Positions 16,531 to 25,145 of a stretch of 64,000 nucleotides of DNA are shown here, piece by piece. This DNA is from Dokdonella immobilis (GTDB lineage Bacteria; Pseudomonadota; Gammaproteobacteria; Xanthomonadales; Rhodanobacteraceae). Under the pieces are notes generated by a model that saw nothing but the letters and a program-made list of their open reading frames with translations, was not told where the DNA came from and did no database searches. The stretch lies in contig NZ_FOVF01000024.1 of NCBI RefSeq assembly GCF_900115085.1, forward strand, positions 1 through 64,000, read 5' to 3'. Each line of letters opens with the position of its first letter. The first letter of the stretch is position 1. The translations under genes were made by a program, and so were the position numbers.

Positions 16531-17061
16531 ATGCGTTTTGCGTCAATTCTTATTGCACTATTGCTGATCTTGTTCGCGAATCGACTGCATGCGGAGTCCC
16601 TGGTGGGATCGCCTGCGCCGGATTCCCTCGGCATGGACAACGCCAAACGTCCGGTGCACGTCAGCGACTACCGTGGCAAGGTCGTCGTGCTGACGTTCTG
16701 GGCGAGCTGGTGCGGCTACTGCCTGAAAGAGCTGCCGATTTTCGAGAACCTGCAGCGCAAGGTCGGCAGCGAGCAGATCGCGGTGATCGCGATCAACACC
16801 GACAGGGACCGCGACAAGTACCGGACCATGCGCCGCCGCATGAAGGACTTCCAGCTGACCCTGACCGTCGACGCGAACAAGGAGGGCATTGCCGAGGCCT
16901 ACGGCGTCAGCGGCCTGCCGCACATGGTCCTGGTCGACAAGCAGGGCCGGGTCGCCTATATCCACGTCGGCTATTCCGAGGAATCTCTGCCGCGCTTCGT
17001 CTATGAGATCAACAGTCTGCTCGAGCGTGAGGTCGAGGCTTCGGCGGACGTGCGCAATTGA
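16531..17061 (+). CDS. TlpA/ResA-like periplasmic thioredoxin-fold protein
   Basis: A 176-residue protein with an N-terminal signal sequence (ILIALLLILFANRLHA). The thioredoxin fold of the AhpC/TSA-Redoxin type follows: active site WASWCGYC (about residues 67-74), and a cis-Pro loop SGLPHMVLVD. It is expected to reduce or exchange disulfides in the periplasm, for example on apocytochromes or cell-envelope proteins. The length is usual for TlpA-like proteins. ATG at 16531, preceded by GGAG/AGGA purine runs. No cytochrome maturation genes are adjacent, so the client is unknown. Confidence 0.88.
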   Translation: MRFASILIALLLILFANRLHAESLVGSPAPDSLGMDNAKRPVHVSDYRGKVVVLTFWASWCGYCLKELPIFENLQRKVGSEQIAVIAINTDRDRDKYRTMRRRMKDFQLTLTVDANKEGIAEAYGVSGLPHMVLVDKQGRVAYIHVGYSEESLPRFVYEINSLLEREVEASADVRN

Positions 17062-17593
17062 CCTGCGCTGTAGGTTGGCGATTCGGCAGGTTCGATCGAT
17101 TGGCAGCGCCGTCGAAGCGCAAGGCTGCCGGGGTGTGGTCCATGCCTACGGAGGGCGAATCGAAACCCCCGTCCATTGAAGGATTCGGGTCTTGCACTCG
17201 TCTCGCGGTGGGAAGGTTTCCGCTCTGAATCCTGTGGGATTGCAGTGAGCACCCGGAAACCGGGCCGTTCGTCGGGCCGCGTGCATTGAGCGTACCGATG
17301 GAGAGCATTGCGACTGAAGCCGCTCCTATGAGGTAACTCGCCTGGTTCGGTTGTCGGGCTGCCGCGGGGCAATCCTGCGTAGTGTCGGGAGGCATCCAGC
17401 GGCGGGCTTTCAGGGGTATCCGGGCTGAGGCCGATGCCGTGATCCATGGAACTTGGCTCGCTGGCAGGGCGAAAGTTTTCTGAATGGATGGGCCTTAATC
17501 GCAGCTGTCGCTGCTTGGCACAGTTCAGCGCCGATTGGGTCCACAAGAACCAGTGTGTGGCCTTCACTTTGTCAGTACGAAAGGAGGCTCCCC
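17062..17593. other. 532-bp intergenic stretch without a gene
   Basis: Frames here are short and unlike any protein family. A GACTGAAGCCGCTCCTA segment near 17311 resembles the short interspersed palindromic elements common in Pseudomonas/Xanthomonas genomes, but I see no second half nearby. The 3' end carries the AAGGAGG ribosome site (17581-17587) of the PepSY gene. Confidence 0.45.
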
Positions 17594-18058
17594 ATGCGCA
17601 AGTCACTTGTGACACTCGCTCTTGGCACGCTGCTGTCGGGTGCGGCGGTTGCCGACACGATGCCGACCACGCCGCCCAGCAATACGACCTCGGTTCCCGA
17701 GACCGCACTCACCCAGGCGCAGGTCGAAACCCAGATTGCCAATGCCGGTTTCAAGGAAGTGCGTGGTCTCGCCTTCAGGGGCGGCATCTGGCATGCGGAT
17801 GCGCGCGGCGGCGAGAAGGATTGGGTCGACGTCTACGTGCATCCCTTGACCGGCAAGGTCTTTCAGGAGGGCGCGCCCTCGCCGCTGAACAAGCAGGAGA
17901 TCGAGGCCAAGATCACCGCGGCTGGCTATCAGGGCGTCGAAGATGTCGAATTCGAAGACGGGCTCTGGACCGCGGAAGCCGAGAACGGCAAGGGCGTGAA
18001 GGTTGATCTTCTCGTCGATCCGGACGATGGCTCGGTGATCGGCGAATCCGACGACTGA
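17594..18058 (+). CDS. Exported protein with two PepSY-like domains
   Basis: A 154-residue protein with a signal peptide (SLVTLALGTLLSGAAVA) and a Thr/Pro-rich linker. Two tandem PepSY-type repeats follow: TQAQVETQIANAGF..VRGLAFRGGIWHADA and NKQEIEAKITAAGY..VEDVEFEDGLWTAEA. Each is followed by a DVYVHPLTGKV/DLLVDPDDGSV strand. PepSY domains are proposed to inhibit proteases or bind small cell-envelope ligands. ATG 17594 has a near-perfect AAGGAGG site 7 bp upstream, so the longer frame from 17453 is rejected. A strong hairpin follows at 18096-18124. Confidence 0.75.
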   Translation: MRKSLVTLALGTLLSGAAVADTMPTTPPSNTTSVPETALTQAQVETQIANAGFKEVRGLAFRGGIWHADARGGEKDWVDVYVHPLTGKVFQEGAPSPLNKQEIEAKITAAGYQGVEDVEFEDGLWTAEAENGKGVKVDLLVDPDDGSVIGESDD

Positions 18059-18095
18059 TACGTCCCCGCTCCAGGCTTCATGGCCTGTTCTGGCC

Positions 18096-18124
18096 GGGAA
18101 GGCGGTCCGCGCGGCCGCCTTCCC
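18096..18124. terminator. Strong hairpin between convergent genes
   Basis: A perfect 10-bp stem (GGGAAGGCGG/CCGCCTTCCC) with a 9-nt loop lies between the PepSY gene and the converging DUF421 gene. No T-run follows on either strand, so termination is inferred from position. Confidence 0.5.
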
Positions 18125-18202
18125 GGGGCCGGGCTCAACGCGCGAGCAGGCGTTGCCCGTTCGGCGTTCCAATCTCGCCATGCTCGAAAAGCATCCGTAC
18201 TC

Positions 18203-18799
18203 TCAGGCCGGTGCCGATTTGGAAGGACGATGACCATCCTGCGGCTTGACTTCGAGCAGGTAATCGATCAGATCCCGCTTTTCCGGTTTGCGCTCGTTCA
18301 AGACGACGCTGATGGCGCCGGTCACCTCCAGAATCGCCAGTTCCACCTGGCACAACGCAACCGCCCCTTGCTCGCGCAGGTTTGCGTAGAGTTCTCGTTG
18401 CGTGGTTCTCTCCAGTCGTAGCGCCTGATGGTCGACCTGGCCGTCCCTGACCAGGATGCGCGGCTCGGATTCGATGTAGTTGCGTACCGCCCTGAATCGG
18501 TTGGCGACCTTCTCCAGAACCACAGTCAGCAGCGTCACACCCATCAGCACCGCGACTGCATAGGCGATGGGAACCTGCGGGTAGAGCATCACGTCGCCCG
18601 CCGCCGAACCGAGCGCGACCAAGAGCATCTGCTGCATCGGACTCAGGTTCTGCTGCCCGCGCTTGCCGAGAATGCGCACGACGATCAACAGTGCGGCAAA
18701 CAACAGGATCACGCGGAGCGCGATTTCGAGCAGATACAAGGGGGGTGCGAGCCCAATGAACAAGCGCACCCAGTTGAACGGGGTAATGTCGGTATCCAT
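18203..18799 (-). CDS. DUF421/YetF-family membrane protein
   Basis: A 198-residue protein with three N-terminal membrane segments (about residues 10-100; LRVILLFAALLIVVRILGKR, then VPIAYAVAVLMGVTLLTVVL). The soluble DUF421 domain follows (IESEPRILVRDGQV, RTTQRELYANLREQG, CQVELAILEVTGAISVVL). YetF/YcaP relatives are conserved, mostly uncharacterised inner-membrane proteins, some linked to sporulation or stress. Start: ATG 18799 with GGAG upstream; the TTG at 18811 is less likely. No FNR-type box was found upstream. Confidence 0.85.
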   Translation of the reverse strand: MDTDITPFNWVRLFIGLAPPLYLLEIALRVILLFAALLIVVRILGKRGQQNLSPMQQMLLVALGSAAGDVMLYPQVPIAYAVAVLMGVTLLTVVLEKVANRFRAVRNYIESEPRILVRDGQVDHQALRLERTTQRELYANLREQGAVALCQVELAILEVTGAISVVLNERKPEKRDLIDYLLEVKPQDGHRPSKSAPA

Positions 18800-19170
18800 G
18801 GCGTGCTCCAAATTCTTCTGGCGCGATCCGGATGGCTCGCGGGGTTCCGCGCACCCGACATGGTTGTCGGTGTCTCATGAACGATTGTGGAAGCGGAGAG
18901 GATCCGCAGGCGGTGTTTCCACGGCCGGAACCACGCAGCCACGCTCCATTCAGGGCCTATCGATCACACGCTATCGTGGTTGCCGGCCTGGGCCATGGGG
19001 CGCAGTGGAGAACACGAATGCGGCGCAGGGCTTCCTGTCGAAGCGCTCGCGGCTCGCACGGCGAGTCTGCTTGCGTCGACGTGTCGCGATCTGAACACAG
19101 GCAGGTATCGTGACGGCTGCGCCATTTGTCCAGACCTGGCCTGAGCGGGCGCTCCAGCAAGGGGAACGGG
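18800..19170. other. 371-bp intergenic stretch, no gene recognised
   Basis: Lies between the start of the DUF421 gene and the end of the CHAD gene, both on the minus strand, so it should hold the DUF421 promoter. I could not assign promoter elements and saw no FNR-type box. Confidence 0.4.
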
Positions 19171-19986
19171 TCATGCGTGGTGATTCCGCGCCGAAGCGAT
19201 GCGCCGGCGTGAGAGCGTGCGCAGCAGCGAACGCTGCTGCGCGGTGAATGGCGAAGGGGATCGACATCGGCGCAGGACGATCCGGTCGTCCTGGGCCAAT
19301 CCCAGCGCGTGTGCGCTGCGCTCGATGCGCTTCCTGACGCGGGGCGCTCCCAGCCCGATTCGATCGGAAATCGAGGTCTGCTGCATGAGGCGCCGGATGC
19401 GTCTCCGGTAAACGTGCCAGGCCTCGTCGTCCACCCGGTTGTCCTGCAGATGCCTGCGCGCACGTCGCGCGCGGCGACGGACCTTGTCCAGCCCGCGTAC
19501 GAGTCGGGCTTCGGTAACAGCGTTCCACTCGAGGTCCGCGAGCCGCACCTTCAGATCCAGCAGGCGCCGACGTCGCTTGCCGAGGCCGGGGTCCTTCGCG
19601 AGTGCCGACTCGAGAACCCGCTGGCGCCTGTCCCGGGCTTTCGACTTCGCCGCTGCGAGCAGTCGCCGTTGCGCCGGCTCCGCCGTGGCTTCGAGTCGTT
19701 CAATGGCCTCGACGAGCGCGTGCGAATCCCGCAATGCGGAGAGGCCGCGGATGACGCAGTGGAGCCGGGTGTCCAAGGTCCGCGCTGCAGGGCCCAGCGC
19801 ATCGGCACCGAAAGCGAGGCCGGCGCGGGCAAGCCGCATGTGCTTGCGTGCCTCATGGACACCGGAATGTCTGGAGAGTCCGCGCCGGGCGAGGCAGGCC
19901 TGCGCCCGCTCCAGTTGTTCGGCGACAAATGCGCCGAGCCGAATGCCTGCCGGCTGCGCGGTTTCGGGCGCTGCGGCCATGCTCAT
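19171..19986 (-). CDS. CHAD-domain protein
   Basis: A 271-residue, very Arg-rich all-helical protein with the conserved-histidine pattern of CHAD domains (HSGVHEARKHMRLARAGL near residue 40, then RLHCVIRGLSALRDSHALVEAI, and the later DDEAWHVYRRRIRRLM). CHAD proteins bind inorganic polyphosphate, usually beside polyphosphate enzymes or in stress granules. I took ATG 19986 (MSMAAAPET); ATG 20040 is in frame but adds a basic extension, and neither has a good ribosome site. It follows the BON protein gene on the same strand by about 106 bp and probably shares its FNR-type promoter. Confidence 0.8.
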   Translation of the reverse strand: MSMAAAPETAQPAGIRLGAFVAEQLERAQACLARRGLSRHSGVHEARKHMRLARAGLAFGADALGPAARTLDTRLHCVIRGLSALRDSHALVEAIERLEATAEPAQRRLLAAAKSKARDRRQRVLESALAKDPGLGKRRRRLLDLKVRLADLEWNAVTEARLVRGLDKVRRRARRARRHLQDNRVDDEAWHVYRRRIRRLMQQTSISDRIGLGAPRVRKRIERSAHALGLAQDDRIVLRRCRSPSPFTAQQRSLLRTLSRRRIASARNHHA

Positions 19987-20092
19987 GCGGCGGCTGCGCG
20001 CGCTCGCCTGGACACCCCGGCCTTCCCGAACGAACCTCATCACGTGACGAGCAAGCGTCCGGGAAAGTCGAAGTGTCCGATCGGCGAACCGA

Positions 20093-20743
20093 TCATCGGA
20101 TGACCAGGTTGTCCACGAGGTTGCGAACGCCCGGAGCCGACCATACGGCGCGCTCGACCGCGCTGCGCTCGCCCCAGTTGTCGACGCGGCCTTCGAGGTG
20201 GACCGTACTGCCATCCTTGATGTCGACGCGGATGTCGCTGGCCTCGATCTCGGCGTAGCGCCGCAAGGCATCTTCGATGCGGCGCTTGACGTCGCCTTGC
20301 TGCGCGGCAACAGTCAACTGGATCTCGTTCGTCACGCCCTTCACGCCCGACAGCTTGCGCACCTCGGACTCCGCAGCGCCGCGCTGGTAGTGCCAATCGA
20401 CGTGACCGGACAACGTCACCCAGCCATCCGATACCTTGGCGCGGATCTTGTTCTCGGGAATGAGGGTATTCCAGGCGAAGATGCTGAGTATCCGCTGGGC
20501 TATCTCGTCATCGTGCTGCCGTTTGTCGCCCGCCAGACGAACCTCGATCTTCTGCGCGATCGCTCTCACCCCTCTGACCCGCCATGCGGCGCGTTCGGCC
20601 GCGACCTTCTGCGAGTAGTCGGTGACGTAGCCACTCAGCGTGACCACGCCGTTTTCCGCCGTGACCCCGATGTCGGCCGCATCGAGGCTCGGTTCGTATT
20701 CCAGTTCGTCCAGAACGAGCTGACGAAGTTCTTTGTCGTTCAT
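20093..20743 (-). CDS. Protein with three BON domains
   Basis: A 216-residue protein made of three successive BON domains (about residues 1-70, 75-145 and 150-216). Each contains the signature V-x-V-x-x-G-x-V-x-L-x-G (GVVTLSGYV, GWVTLSGHV, STVHLEGRV). There is no signal peptide, so it is probably cytoplasmic, unlike OsmY. BON domains bind phospholipids and are found in stress-protective proteins. I chose ATG 20743 because GGAGAT lies just upstream and the FNR-type box centre is 64.5 bp away. First gene of a unit with the CHAD protein. Confidence 0.87.
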   Translation of the reverse strand: MNDKELRQLVLDELEYEPSLDAADIGVTAENGVVTLSGYVTDYSQKVAAERAAWRVRGVRAIAQKIEVRLAGDKRQHDDEIAQRILSIFAWNTLIPENKIRAKVSDGWVTLSGHVDWHYQRGAAESEVRKLSGVKGVTNEIQLTVAAQQGDVKRRIEDALRRYAEIEASDIRVDIKDGSTVHLEGRVDNWGERSAVERAVWSAPGVRNLVDNLVIR

Positions 20744-20800
20744 TGCAGGATCTCCAGGGTAGGGGGGTACCCATGACGCCACTCATCGAGGGTCCCGGCA

Positions 20801-20814
20801 TTGACCTGCATCAA
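20801..20814 (-). promoter_or_regulatory. FNR/Dnr-type box TTGAC-N4-ATCAA (box 3)
   Basis: Centre 64.5 bp upstream of the BON-protein start at 20743; CGTCAT begins 22 bp beyond the box on the minus strand. Confidence 0.72.
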
Positions 20815-20875
20815 ACCTGATGCTGGCAGGCGCGTCGCCCGAAGCCGTTCCGCCGGCGGCGCCACGCGCTGCTCA

Positions 20876-20889
20876 TTGATTCCGATCAA
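20876..20889 (+). promoter_or_regulatory. FNR/Dnr-type box TTGAT-TCCG-ATCAA (box 4)
   Basis: A perfect consensus palindrome. On the plus strand CATGCT begins 21 bp beyond it, and the ATG of the small frame at 20947 is 64.5 bp from the centre, the spacing usual in this regulon. The main gene (21189) starts much farther away, which supports the small frame as first gene. Confidence 0.75.
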
Positions 20890-20946
20890 GCTGGCGCCAT
20901 CCGCAAGGATCATGCTTTCGGCATCGATCTTCTTCCACGAGTCTCG

Positions 20947-21192
20947 ATGAGCACAGTGAAGTACGAGGGCAGGATGTCGCGCGCTGGTGCGGGTAACCCA
21001 TCGGCGTGGCGCGGCAACGGACTCTTGCGGACGAATCAGCCGTGCGCCGGATCCGCGACACAGCGCTGCGCTCGCCGCGACCGGGCCGGCAGCCCGCTCC
21101 GACGACGTACCGGCTCGGCCACCGCGACTTGCCCGGTCGAACTCGCCGCAGCAACCGTCGGCTGCGGCGGATGGACAGGGCGCGCGCCGTGA
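20947..21192 (+). CDS. Putative small leader protein coupled to the following membrane protein
   Basis: An 81-residue, Arg/Gly/Thr-rich frame with no family resemblance. Two things support it. Its ATG lies 64.5 bp from the centre of box 4, exactly where first genes start elsewhere in this window. Its TGA (21190-21192) also overlaps the GTG start (21189) of the membrane protein gene as GTGA. The ribosome site is weak. It may be a leader peptide that couples translation, or only an open frame in GC-rich leader RNA. Confidence 0.4.
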   Translation: MSTVKYEGRMSRAGAGNPSAWRGNGLLRTNQPCAGSATQRCARRDRAGSPLRRRTGSATATCPVELAAATVGCGGWTGRAP

Positions 21193-21761
21193 AGCCCAAC
21201 ATCCTCAATCGCTATGAACGTGACGAAGCCGGCAACCGGATCATCGATATCGCCGCCGATCGCGTCGAGGACCTCTACGATGATTTCGATCGCTGTTCGC
21301 CGTACGCACGCCGGGACCTCGACGAGGGCCTGGTCGACTATCTGATCGCTTCGGCGAGGGAGCTGGCCGGCGTGCCGATCGCCATCCGCTTCACCTGGGC
21401 CGCGCCGGCCGAGGAAGCCAAGCTGACCCGGATCCGACACAGCCTCGACGCCTATTTCCGCTATCTGGCCGAGAAGGAGCGCTTGCAGATCGCCGTCATG
21501 CTGCGGCGGTCGGCGATCTTCTTCGCCACTGGCCTCGCCATTCTGTTCGCCTCCGTATGGGTCAACCGCGCGCTCGGGCCCGAACCTTCGATCGTCGGCA
21601 ACGTGCTCGGCGAAGGTCTGACCCTGGTCGCCTGGATCTCGCTCTGGGAGGCGCTCGCCACGTGTCTGGTCGAGTGGCCGCCCTACCGTCGAAACGTGCA
21701 CTTGTACCGGCGCCTCGCCGGGGTTCCGCTGATCTTCCGCTCGGAGCCCGCCCAGGCCTGA
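21189..21761 (+). CDS. Conserved membrane protein of unknown function (two TM segments)
   Basis: A 190-residue protein. An acidic N-terminal domain (NRYERDEAGNRIIDIAADRVEDLYDDFDR, shortened here to its core) of about 100 residues is followed by two membrane helices (about residues 109-128 and 140-162). A positively charged tail (WPPYRRNVHLYRRLAG) ends in the cytoplasm. I recall similar hypothetical proteins in proteobacterial stress clusters but no function. GTG 21189 fits the start of conserved-looking sequence; upstream ATG 21171 and GTG 21006 would add Arg-rich residues. Likely expressed from box 4 through the small frame upstream. Confidence 0.6.
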   Translation: MKPNILNRYERDEAGNRIIDIAADRVEDLYDDFDRCSPYARRDLDEGLVDYLIASARELAGVPIAIRFTWAAPAEEAKLTRIRHSLDAYFRYLAEKERLQIAVMLRRSAIFFATGLAILFASVWVNRALGPEPSIVGNVLGEGLTLVAWISLWEALATCLVEWPPYRRNVHLYRRLAGVPLIFRSEPAQA

Positions 21762-21824
21762 ACGGACAGGCCGTCGACACGACGGGCTGAGCATCCGAAG
21801 GGAACCCGGGTGACTCGCGGGGCC

Positions 21825-23678
21825 TCAGGCCGGCGCGCGTTCAAGCGGGGCCCGGACGGGTCCAGCAATCGGAACGCCGGCGACCAGGGCGGCGAGCTCT
21901 TCGCCGGACAGTGTCTCGCGCTGGAGCAGGGCCGCCGCCGCGCGGTCGAGTGCATCGCGCCGGCCGACGAGCACGCCACGCGCGCGCAGGAATGCGTCGT
22001 CGATCAGCTCGCGCACGGCCTTGTCGACCGTGGTGGCGGTCGACTCGCTGTAGCGGCGTGGATGCCAGGCGTCGACCGTGGGGCCGAGCAGGGGTGCGGA
22101 ATCGGACTCATAGCTGACCTGGCCGAGCTCGGGCACCATGCCGTAGCGCACGACCATGCTGCGCGCGATCTCGGTGGCTTTGGCGAGATCGTCGGCCGCG
22201 CCGGTGGAAATGTCTTCGAACACCAACGATTCGGCCGCGCGTCCGCCGAGGAGCACGGTCATCCTGTCGACCAGATCGCCGCGCGACATCAGGAACCGGT
22301 CCTCGGTCGGCCGCTGGATCGTGTAGCCGAGTGCGGAGATGCCGCGCGGAATGATCGAAACCTTCTGTACCTTGTCCGCACCCGGCGTCGCCAGCGCGAC
22401 GAGCGCATGGCCGATTTCATGGTAGGCGACCGCGCGCCGCTCGCTCGGGCTGAGTACGCGGGTTCTCTTTTCGAGCCCGGCGACGATGCGTTCGATCGCC
22501 TCGTTCAGATCGCGCTGCTCGATCGCGGAGGCGTTGCGGCGCGTCGCCAGCAGGGCGGCCTCGTTGACCAGGTTGGCGAGATCCGCGCCGGTGAAGCCGG
22601 TTGTCATCGCGGCGATCTCCTCGAGTGAGATTTCGTCGGACAGCTTCACCTTGCGCACGTGCACGGCCAGTATCGCAATGCGCCCGGTCTTGTCCGGGCG
22701 GTCGACCAGGATCTGCCGGTCGAAGCGGCCGGACCGCAACAGGGCCGGATCGAGGATCTCGGGCCGGTTCGTGGCGGCCAACAGCACCACGCCGCTTTTC
22801 GTGTCGAAGCCGTCGAGCTCGGAGAGCAGCTGGTTCAACGTCTGCTCCTTCTCGTCCTGCCCACCACTGACCGGCGAAATGCCGCGCGCCCGACCGAGCG
22901 CATCGAGTTCGTCGATGAAGATGATGCAGGGCGCATGCCTTCGTGCCTGCTCGAACAGATCGCGGACGCGCGCCGCGCCGACGCCGACGAACAGCTCGAC
23001 GAACTCCGAGCCGTTGATCGAGAGGAAAGGCACGCCGGCCTCGCCCGCGACCGCGCGCGCGAGCAGCGTCTTGCCGGTCCCGGGCGGCCCGACCAGCAGG
23101 ATGCCCTTCGGCACGTGCGCGCCGAGCCGGCCGTAGCCCTTCGGGTCCTTGAGGAAGGCGATGATCTCCGCCAGCTCGTCCTTGGCCTCGTCGACGCCGG
23201 CGACATCGGCGAATGTCGTCGGTATCGACTTCTCCATGAACACCTTGGCGTTGCTCTTGCCTATCCTCATCACGCCCGCGCCCCGGTCGCCCAGGATTCG
23301 CTGCGACAGGAACAACCAGAGCACGACCAGGAGCACCATCGGCAGGATCCAGCCAAGCGCGCGCTCGAGCAGTCCCGGGCCCGGTTCGCCGCGGTAGACG
23401 ACCTTCGCGTCCGCCAGCGCCTTCGAGAGCTCGGCTGGCACGCGCACGGTCCTGAAGCGGCGCTGCTTGCCGTCGGCACCGGGAATCCGGTAGGTGCCTT
23501 CGATGGCCGCGTCCGACACGGTGACCTCGGCGACGTCCCCCGCAGCGAGCGCCTGCTCGAACTGGCTGTACGGAATCGTTTCGATCGACGCCCGTGCGCC
23601 GAGGTACTCCTGCAACGCGACCACCAGCGCCATCGCGACGACCATGTACCAGAACGTGAACGGCCATTGCCGCTTCAT
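21825..23678 (-). CDS. ftsH: FtsH-family membrane AAA+ zinc metalloprotease
   Basis: A 617-residue ATP-dependent protease that degrades membrane and short-lived regulatory proteins. Two TM segments (about residues 7-24 and 105-125) flank a short periplasmic domain. The AAA+ module has Walker A GPPGTGKT, Walker [12 protein letters not shown] and the arginine-finger region [11 protein letters not shown]. The zinc site is HEIGH (about residue 415) with the distal Asp helix. ATG 23678 (MKRQWPF) is preferred over an upstream frame start at 23750, which would overlap the zinc-ribbon gene. It ends a minus-strand series hpf - flavodoxin - zinc ribbon - ftsH with tight spacing. Its setting implies an accessory, stress-induced copy rather than the housekeeping FtsH. 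Confidence 0.92.
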   Translation of the reverse strand: MKRQWPFTFWYMVVAMALVVALQEYLGARASIETIPYSQFEQALAAGDVAEVTVSDAAIEGTYRIPGADGKQRRFRTVRVPAELSKALADAKVVYRGEPGPGLLERALGWILPMVLLVVLWLFLSQRILGDRGAGVMRIGKSNAKVFMEKSIPTTFADVAGVDEAKDELAEIIAFLKDPKGYGRLGAHVPKGILLVGPPGTGKTLLARAVAGEAGVPFLSINGSEFVELFVGVGAARVRDLFEQARRHAPCIIFIDELDALGRARGISPVSGGQDEKEQTLNQLLSELDGFDTKSGVVLLAATNRPEILDPALLRSGRFDRQILVDRPDKTGRIAILAVHVRKVKLSDEISLEEIAAMTTGFTGADLANLVNEAALLATRRNASAIEQRDLNEAIERIVAGLEKRTRVLSPSERRAVAYHEIGHALVALATPGADKVQKVSIIPRGISALGYTIQRPTEDRFLMSRGDLVDRMTVLLGGRAAESLVFEDISTGAADDLAKATEIARSMVVRYGMVPELGQVSYESDSAPLLGPTVDAWHPRRYSESTATTVDKAVRELIDDAFLRARGVLVGRRDALDRAAAALLQRETLSGEELAALVAGVPIAGPVRAPLERAPA

Positions 23679-23721
23679 GGCGAGCCGGCGCCCGGCGCGA
23701 CCAGCGCTGTCGCCTGCGCGA

Positions 23722-23955
23722 TCACACGCGATCCACCGCGCCATCGACACCGGCGCGGCGCGCGCAATGGGCGGAGCAGTAGATGCGCTTCTCGTGCTGC
23801 ACGCCGTGGCCGATCACGCGACAGCCGCAGCTCGCGCAGTGCGGCGCCAGGGCGTGGATCGCGCACTCGAACGAATCGAAGACGTGGCGGCGACCGCGCA
23901 CCACGACCACGAATGCGTCGTGGTAGGCATTGCCGCAGACTTCACACTCCTGCAT
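23722..23955 (-). CDS. Small Cys-rich zinc-ribbon protein
   Basis: A 77-residue protein with three Cys pairs: CEVCG at the N-terminus, CASCGC in the middle and YCSAHC near the end. It also has an FDSFECA segment. The pattern is that of treble-clef/TRASH-like metal-binding domains. ATG 23955 (MQECEVC) lies inside the end of the flavodoxin gene (stop at 23942), a 14-bp overlap that suggests translational coupling; GTG 23964 is an alternative. It is followed by ftsH 43 bp later. A metal-sensing or adaptor role is possible but unproven. Confidence 0.6.
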   Translation of the reverse strand: MQECEVCGNAYHDAFVVVVRGRRHVFDSFECAIHALAPHCASCGCRVIGHGVQHEKRIYCSAHCARRAGVDGAVDRV

Positions 23956-24463
23956 GGATACCACCCGCGGCGGCCATCAATCCGGCGGAGCCGCCCGTGA
24001 TCCGTGCGACGAACTCGTCGAGCACCGGTGCGAACTCGTTTCTCGAGATCGCGCCGTCATTCAGCGCACAGGTCGCTTCTGGATCGCGCCCACTCAATGC
24101 CGACAACTCGCGGAAGACCTGTTCGGCGCCGCGACCACCCTGGGTGCAGAAGAATGCCACGCGATGCAGGGAACCCGCATGGTCGTGCAGGAAGCGTCGC
24201 ATTGGACTCGAGACGTGTCCGGCCCAGACCGGCGTTCCGAGCACCACCAGGTGATAGCGCTCGGGATGGGCGGTCGGTGGCACGATTTCGGCAAGGGTTC
24301 CGCGCAGCGCCTCGCGGGCAGACCTGAAGTAACCGGCAAGGCCTCGGCGCGGACGCACATCCTCGATCGGTAGCACGTCCGCCATCAGTCGACCGGCGAG
24401 GTCGTTGGCGATACGCCGGGTAAAGCCTGTGCGGCTGTAGTAGGCAATGAGGATTCTGGACAT
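23942..24463 (-). CDS. Flavodoxin-family protein
   Basis: A 173-residue protein with the flavodoxin FMN phosphate loop at the N-terminus (YYSRTGFTRRIA), VVLGTPVWAGH for the 50s/60s loop, and FFCTQGGRGAEQVFREL after it. It binds FMN and carries electrons in the cytoplasm, and is useful when ferredoxins or oxygen are limiting. ATG 24463 has GGAGA upstream. It lies 41 bp after the hibernation factor gene, in the same operon, with the zinc-ribbon gene overlapping its end. Confidence 0.82.
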   Translation of the reverse strand: MSRILIAYYSRTGFTRRIANDLAGRLMADVLPIEDVRPRRGLAGYFRSAREALRGTLAEIVPPTAHPERYHLVVLGTPVWAGHVSSPMRRFLHDHAGSLHRVAFFCTQGGRGAEQVFRELSALSGRDPEATCALNDGAISRNEFAPVLDEFVARITGGSAGLMAAAGGIHAGV

Positions 24464-24504
24464 CGTATTTCTCCATTTTGGGCGGCAGCGATGAAGCAGC
24501 CCGT

Positions 24505-24867
24505 TCAGGTCCGGTCCGGGCGCAGCGCATGCTTCTTGACGTCACCGCGACGCCGGCGCACGTGGTCCTCGACCTGGCGGCGCAAGACATCGAACGCGTC
24601 CGCAACCGCGACGTAGACATCTTCGCGCCGTCCGTCCGCCGCGGGCCCGTGGCCGGCATCGATCTGGCAGCCATGCATCACCAGGTGGATGCGCACGTTG
24701 AAGCGATTGCCCTGGTGATGGCTGCGCTCGTTCGCTTCGATGACGACATTGCAGGCCAGGATGTCGGCTGCGAAGCGCTCGAGGCGCGCGACGTGTTCGA
24801 GTACGTTGGCGCGAAGCGCGTCGGACGCATCGACGCCGTGGAAGGCGATCCGGGTCTCGACGCTCAT
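24505..24867 (-). CDS. hpf: Ribosome hibernation promoting factor / RaiA-like protein
   Basis: A 120-residue short HPF-type protein (beta-alpha-beta-beta-beta-alpha). It has the N-terminal VETRIAFHGVDASDALRANV strand-helix, LVMHG in the sheet, and the basic tail helix DAFDVLRRQVEDHVRRRRGDV. Such proteins bind the 30S decoding centre and silence ribosomes in stationary phase or hypoxia. ATG 24867 is chosen because it starts the conserved fold. It overlaps the stop of a 23-codon leader frame (ATGA) that begins 61.5 bp after the centre of box 5. First full-length gene of the operon ending in ftsH. Confidence 0.82.
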   Translation of the reverse strand: MSVETRIAFHGVDASDALRANVLEHVARLERFAADILACNVVIEANERSHHQGNRFNVRIHLVMHGCQIDAGHGPAADGRREDVYVAVADAFDVLRRQVEDHVRRRRGDVKKHALRPDRT

Positions 24868-24935
24868 GCGCGCAGCTCCGGCCTGCTGTGGGACGCCCCG
24901 GCAGGGGCGAGGCAAGGATCGATCGACAGATGCAC
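24864..24935 (-). CDS. Putative 23-residue leader peptide upstream of hpf
   Basis: A GTG at 24935 has an AGGAGA ribosome site just upstream and begins 61.5 bp from the centre of box 5, the most common spacing in this regulon. The frame (MHLSIDPCLAPAGASHSRPE...) ends in TGA overlapping the hpf ATG as ATGA. This makes a translationally coupled leader peptide likely and explains why hpf itself starts unusually far from the box. Confidence 0.45.
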   Translation of the reverse strand: MHLSIDPCLAPAGASHSRPELRA

Positions 24936-24989
24936 GGCGGTCTCCTGCAAGGATGCCGAACATCGTCCCCGAAGGCGGAAGGCGCGCGT

Positions 24990-25003
24990 TTGATGCAGGT
25001 CAA
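24990..25003 (-). promoter_or_regulatory. FNR/Dnr-type box TTGAC-CTGC-ATCAA on minus strand (box 5)
   Basis: GACGAT begins 22 bp beyond the box on the minus strand. The box drives the hpf operon; the distance to the hpf ATG is 129.5 bp but only 61.5 bp to the leader-frame GTG. Confidence 0.7.
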
Positions 25004-25131
25004 GGAAGCCGGAGATGGTCCATCGCTGGCGCTGTCCGAACCGCACCGGCGTGCACCGCCCGACCTTTCGATGCCCGCACGGGCGAGCCGGGCCCACTGC
25101 GCGACATCGCGGCGGGGAACAAGGCAAGGAA

Positions 25132-25145
25132 TTGACGTACATCAA
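25132..25145 (+). promoter_or_regulatory. FNR/Dnr-type box TTGAC-GTAC-ATCAA (box 6)
   Basis: Drives the Hsp20 gene (start 115.5 bp from the centre). TAGGAT begins 21 bp beyond the box. The leader contains an open frame ending in ATGA at the hsp20 start but no visible start codon for it. Confidence 0.7.

Noticed and set aside
17311-17330. REP-like segment GACTGAAGCCGCTCCTA
   Set aside because: Similar to dispersed palindromic elements of pseudomonads and xanthomonads, but no partner arm or second copy was found in the window.
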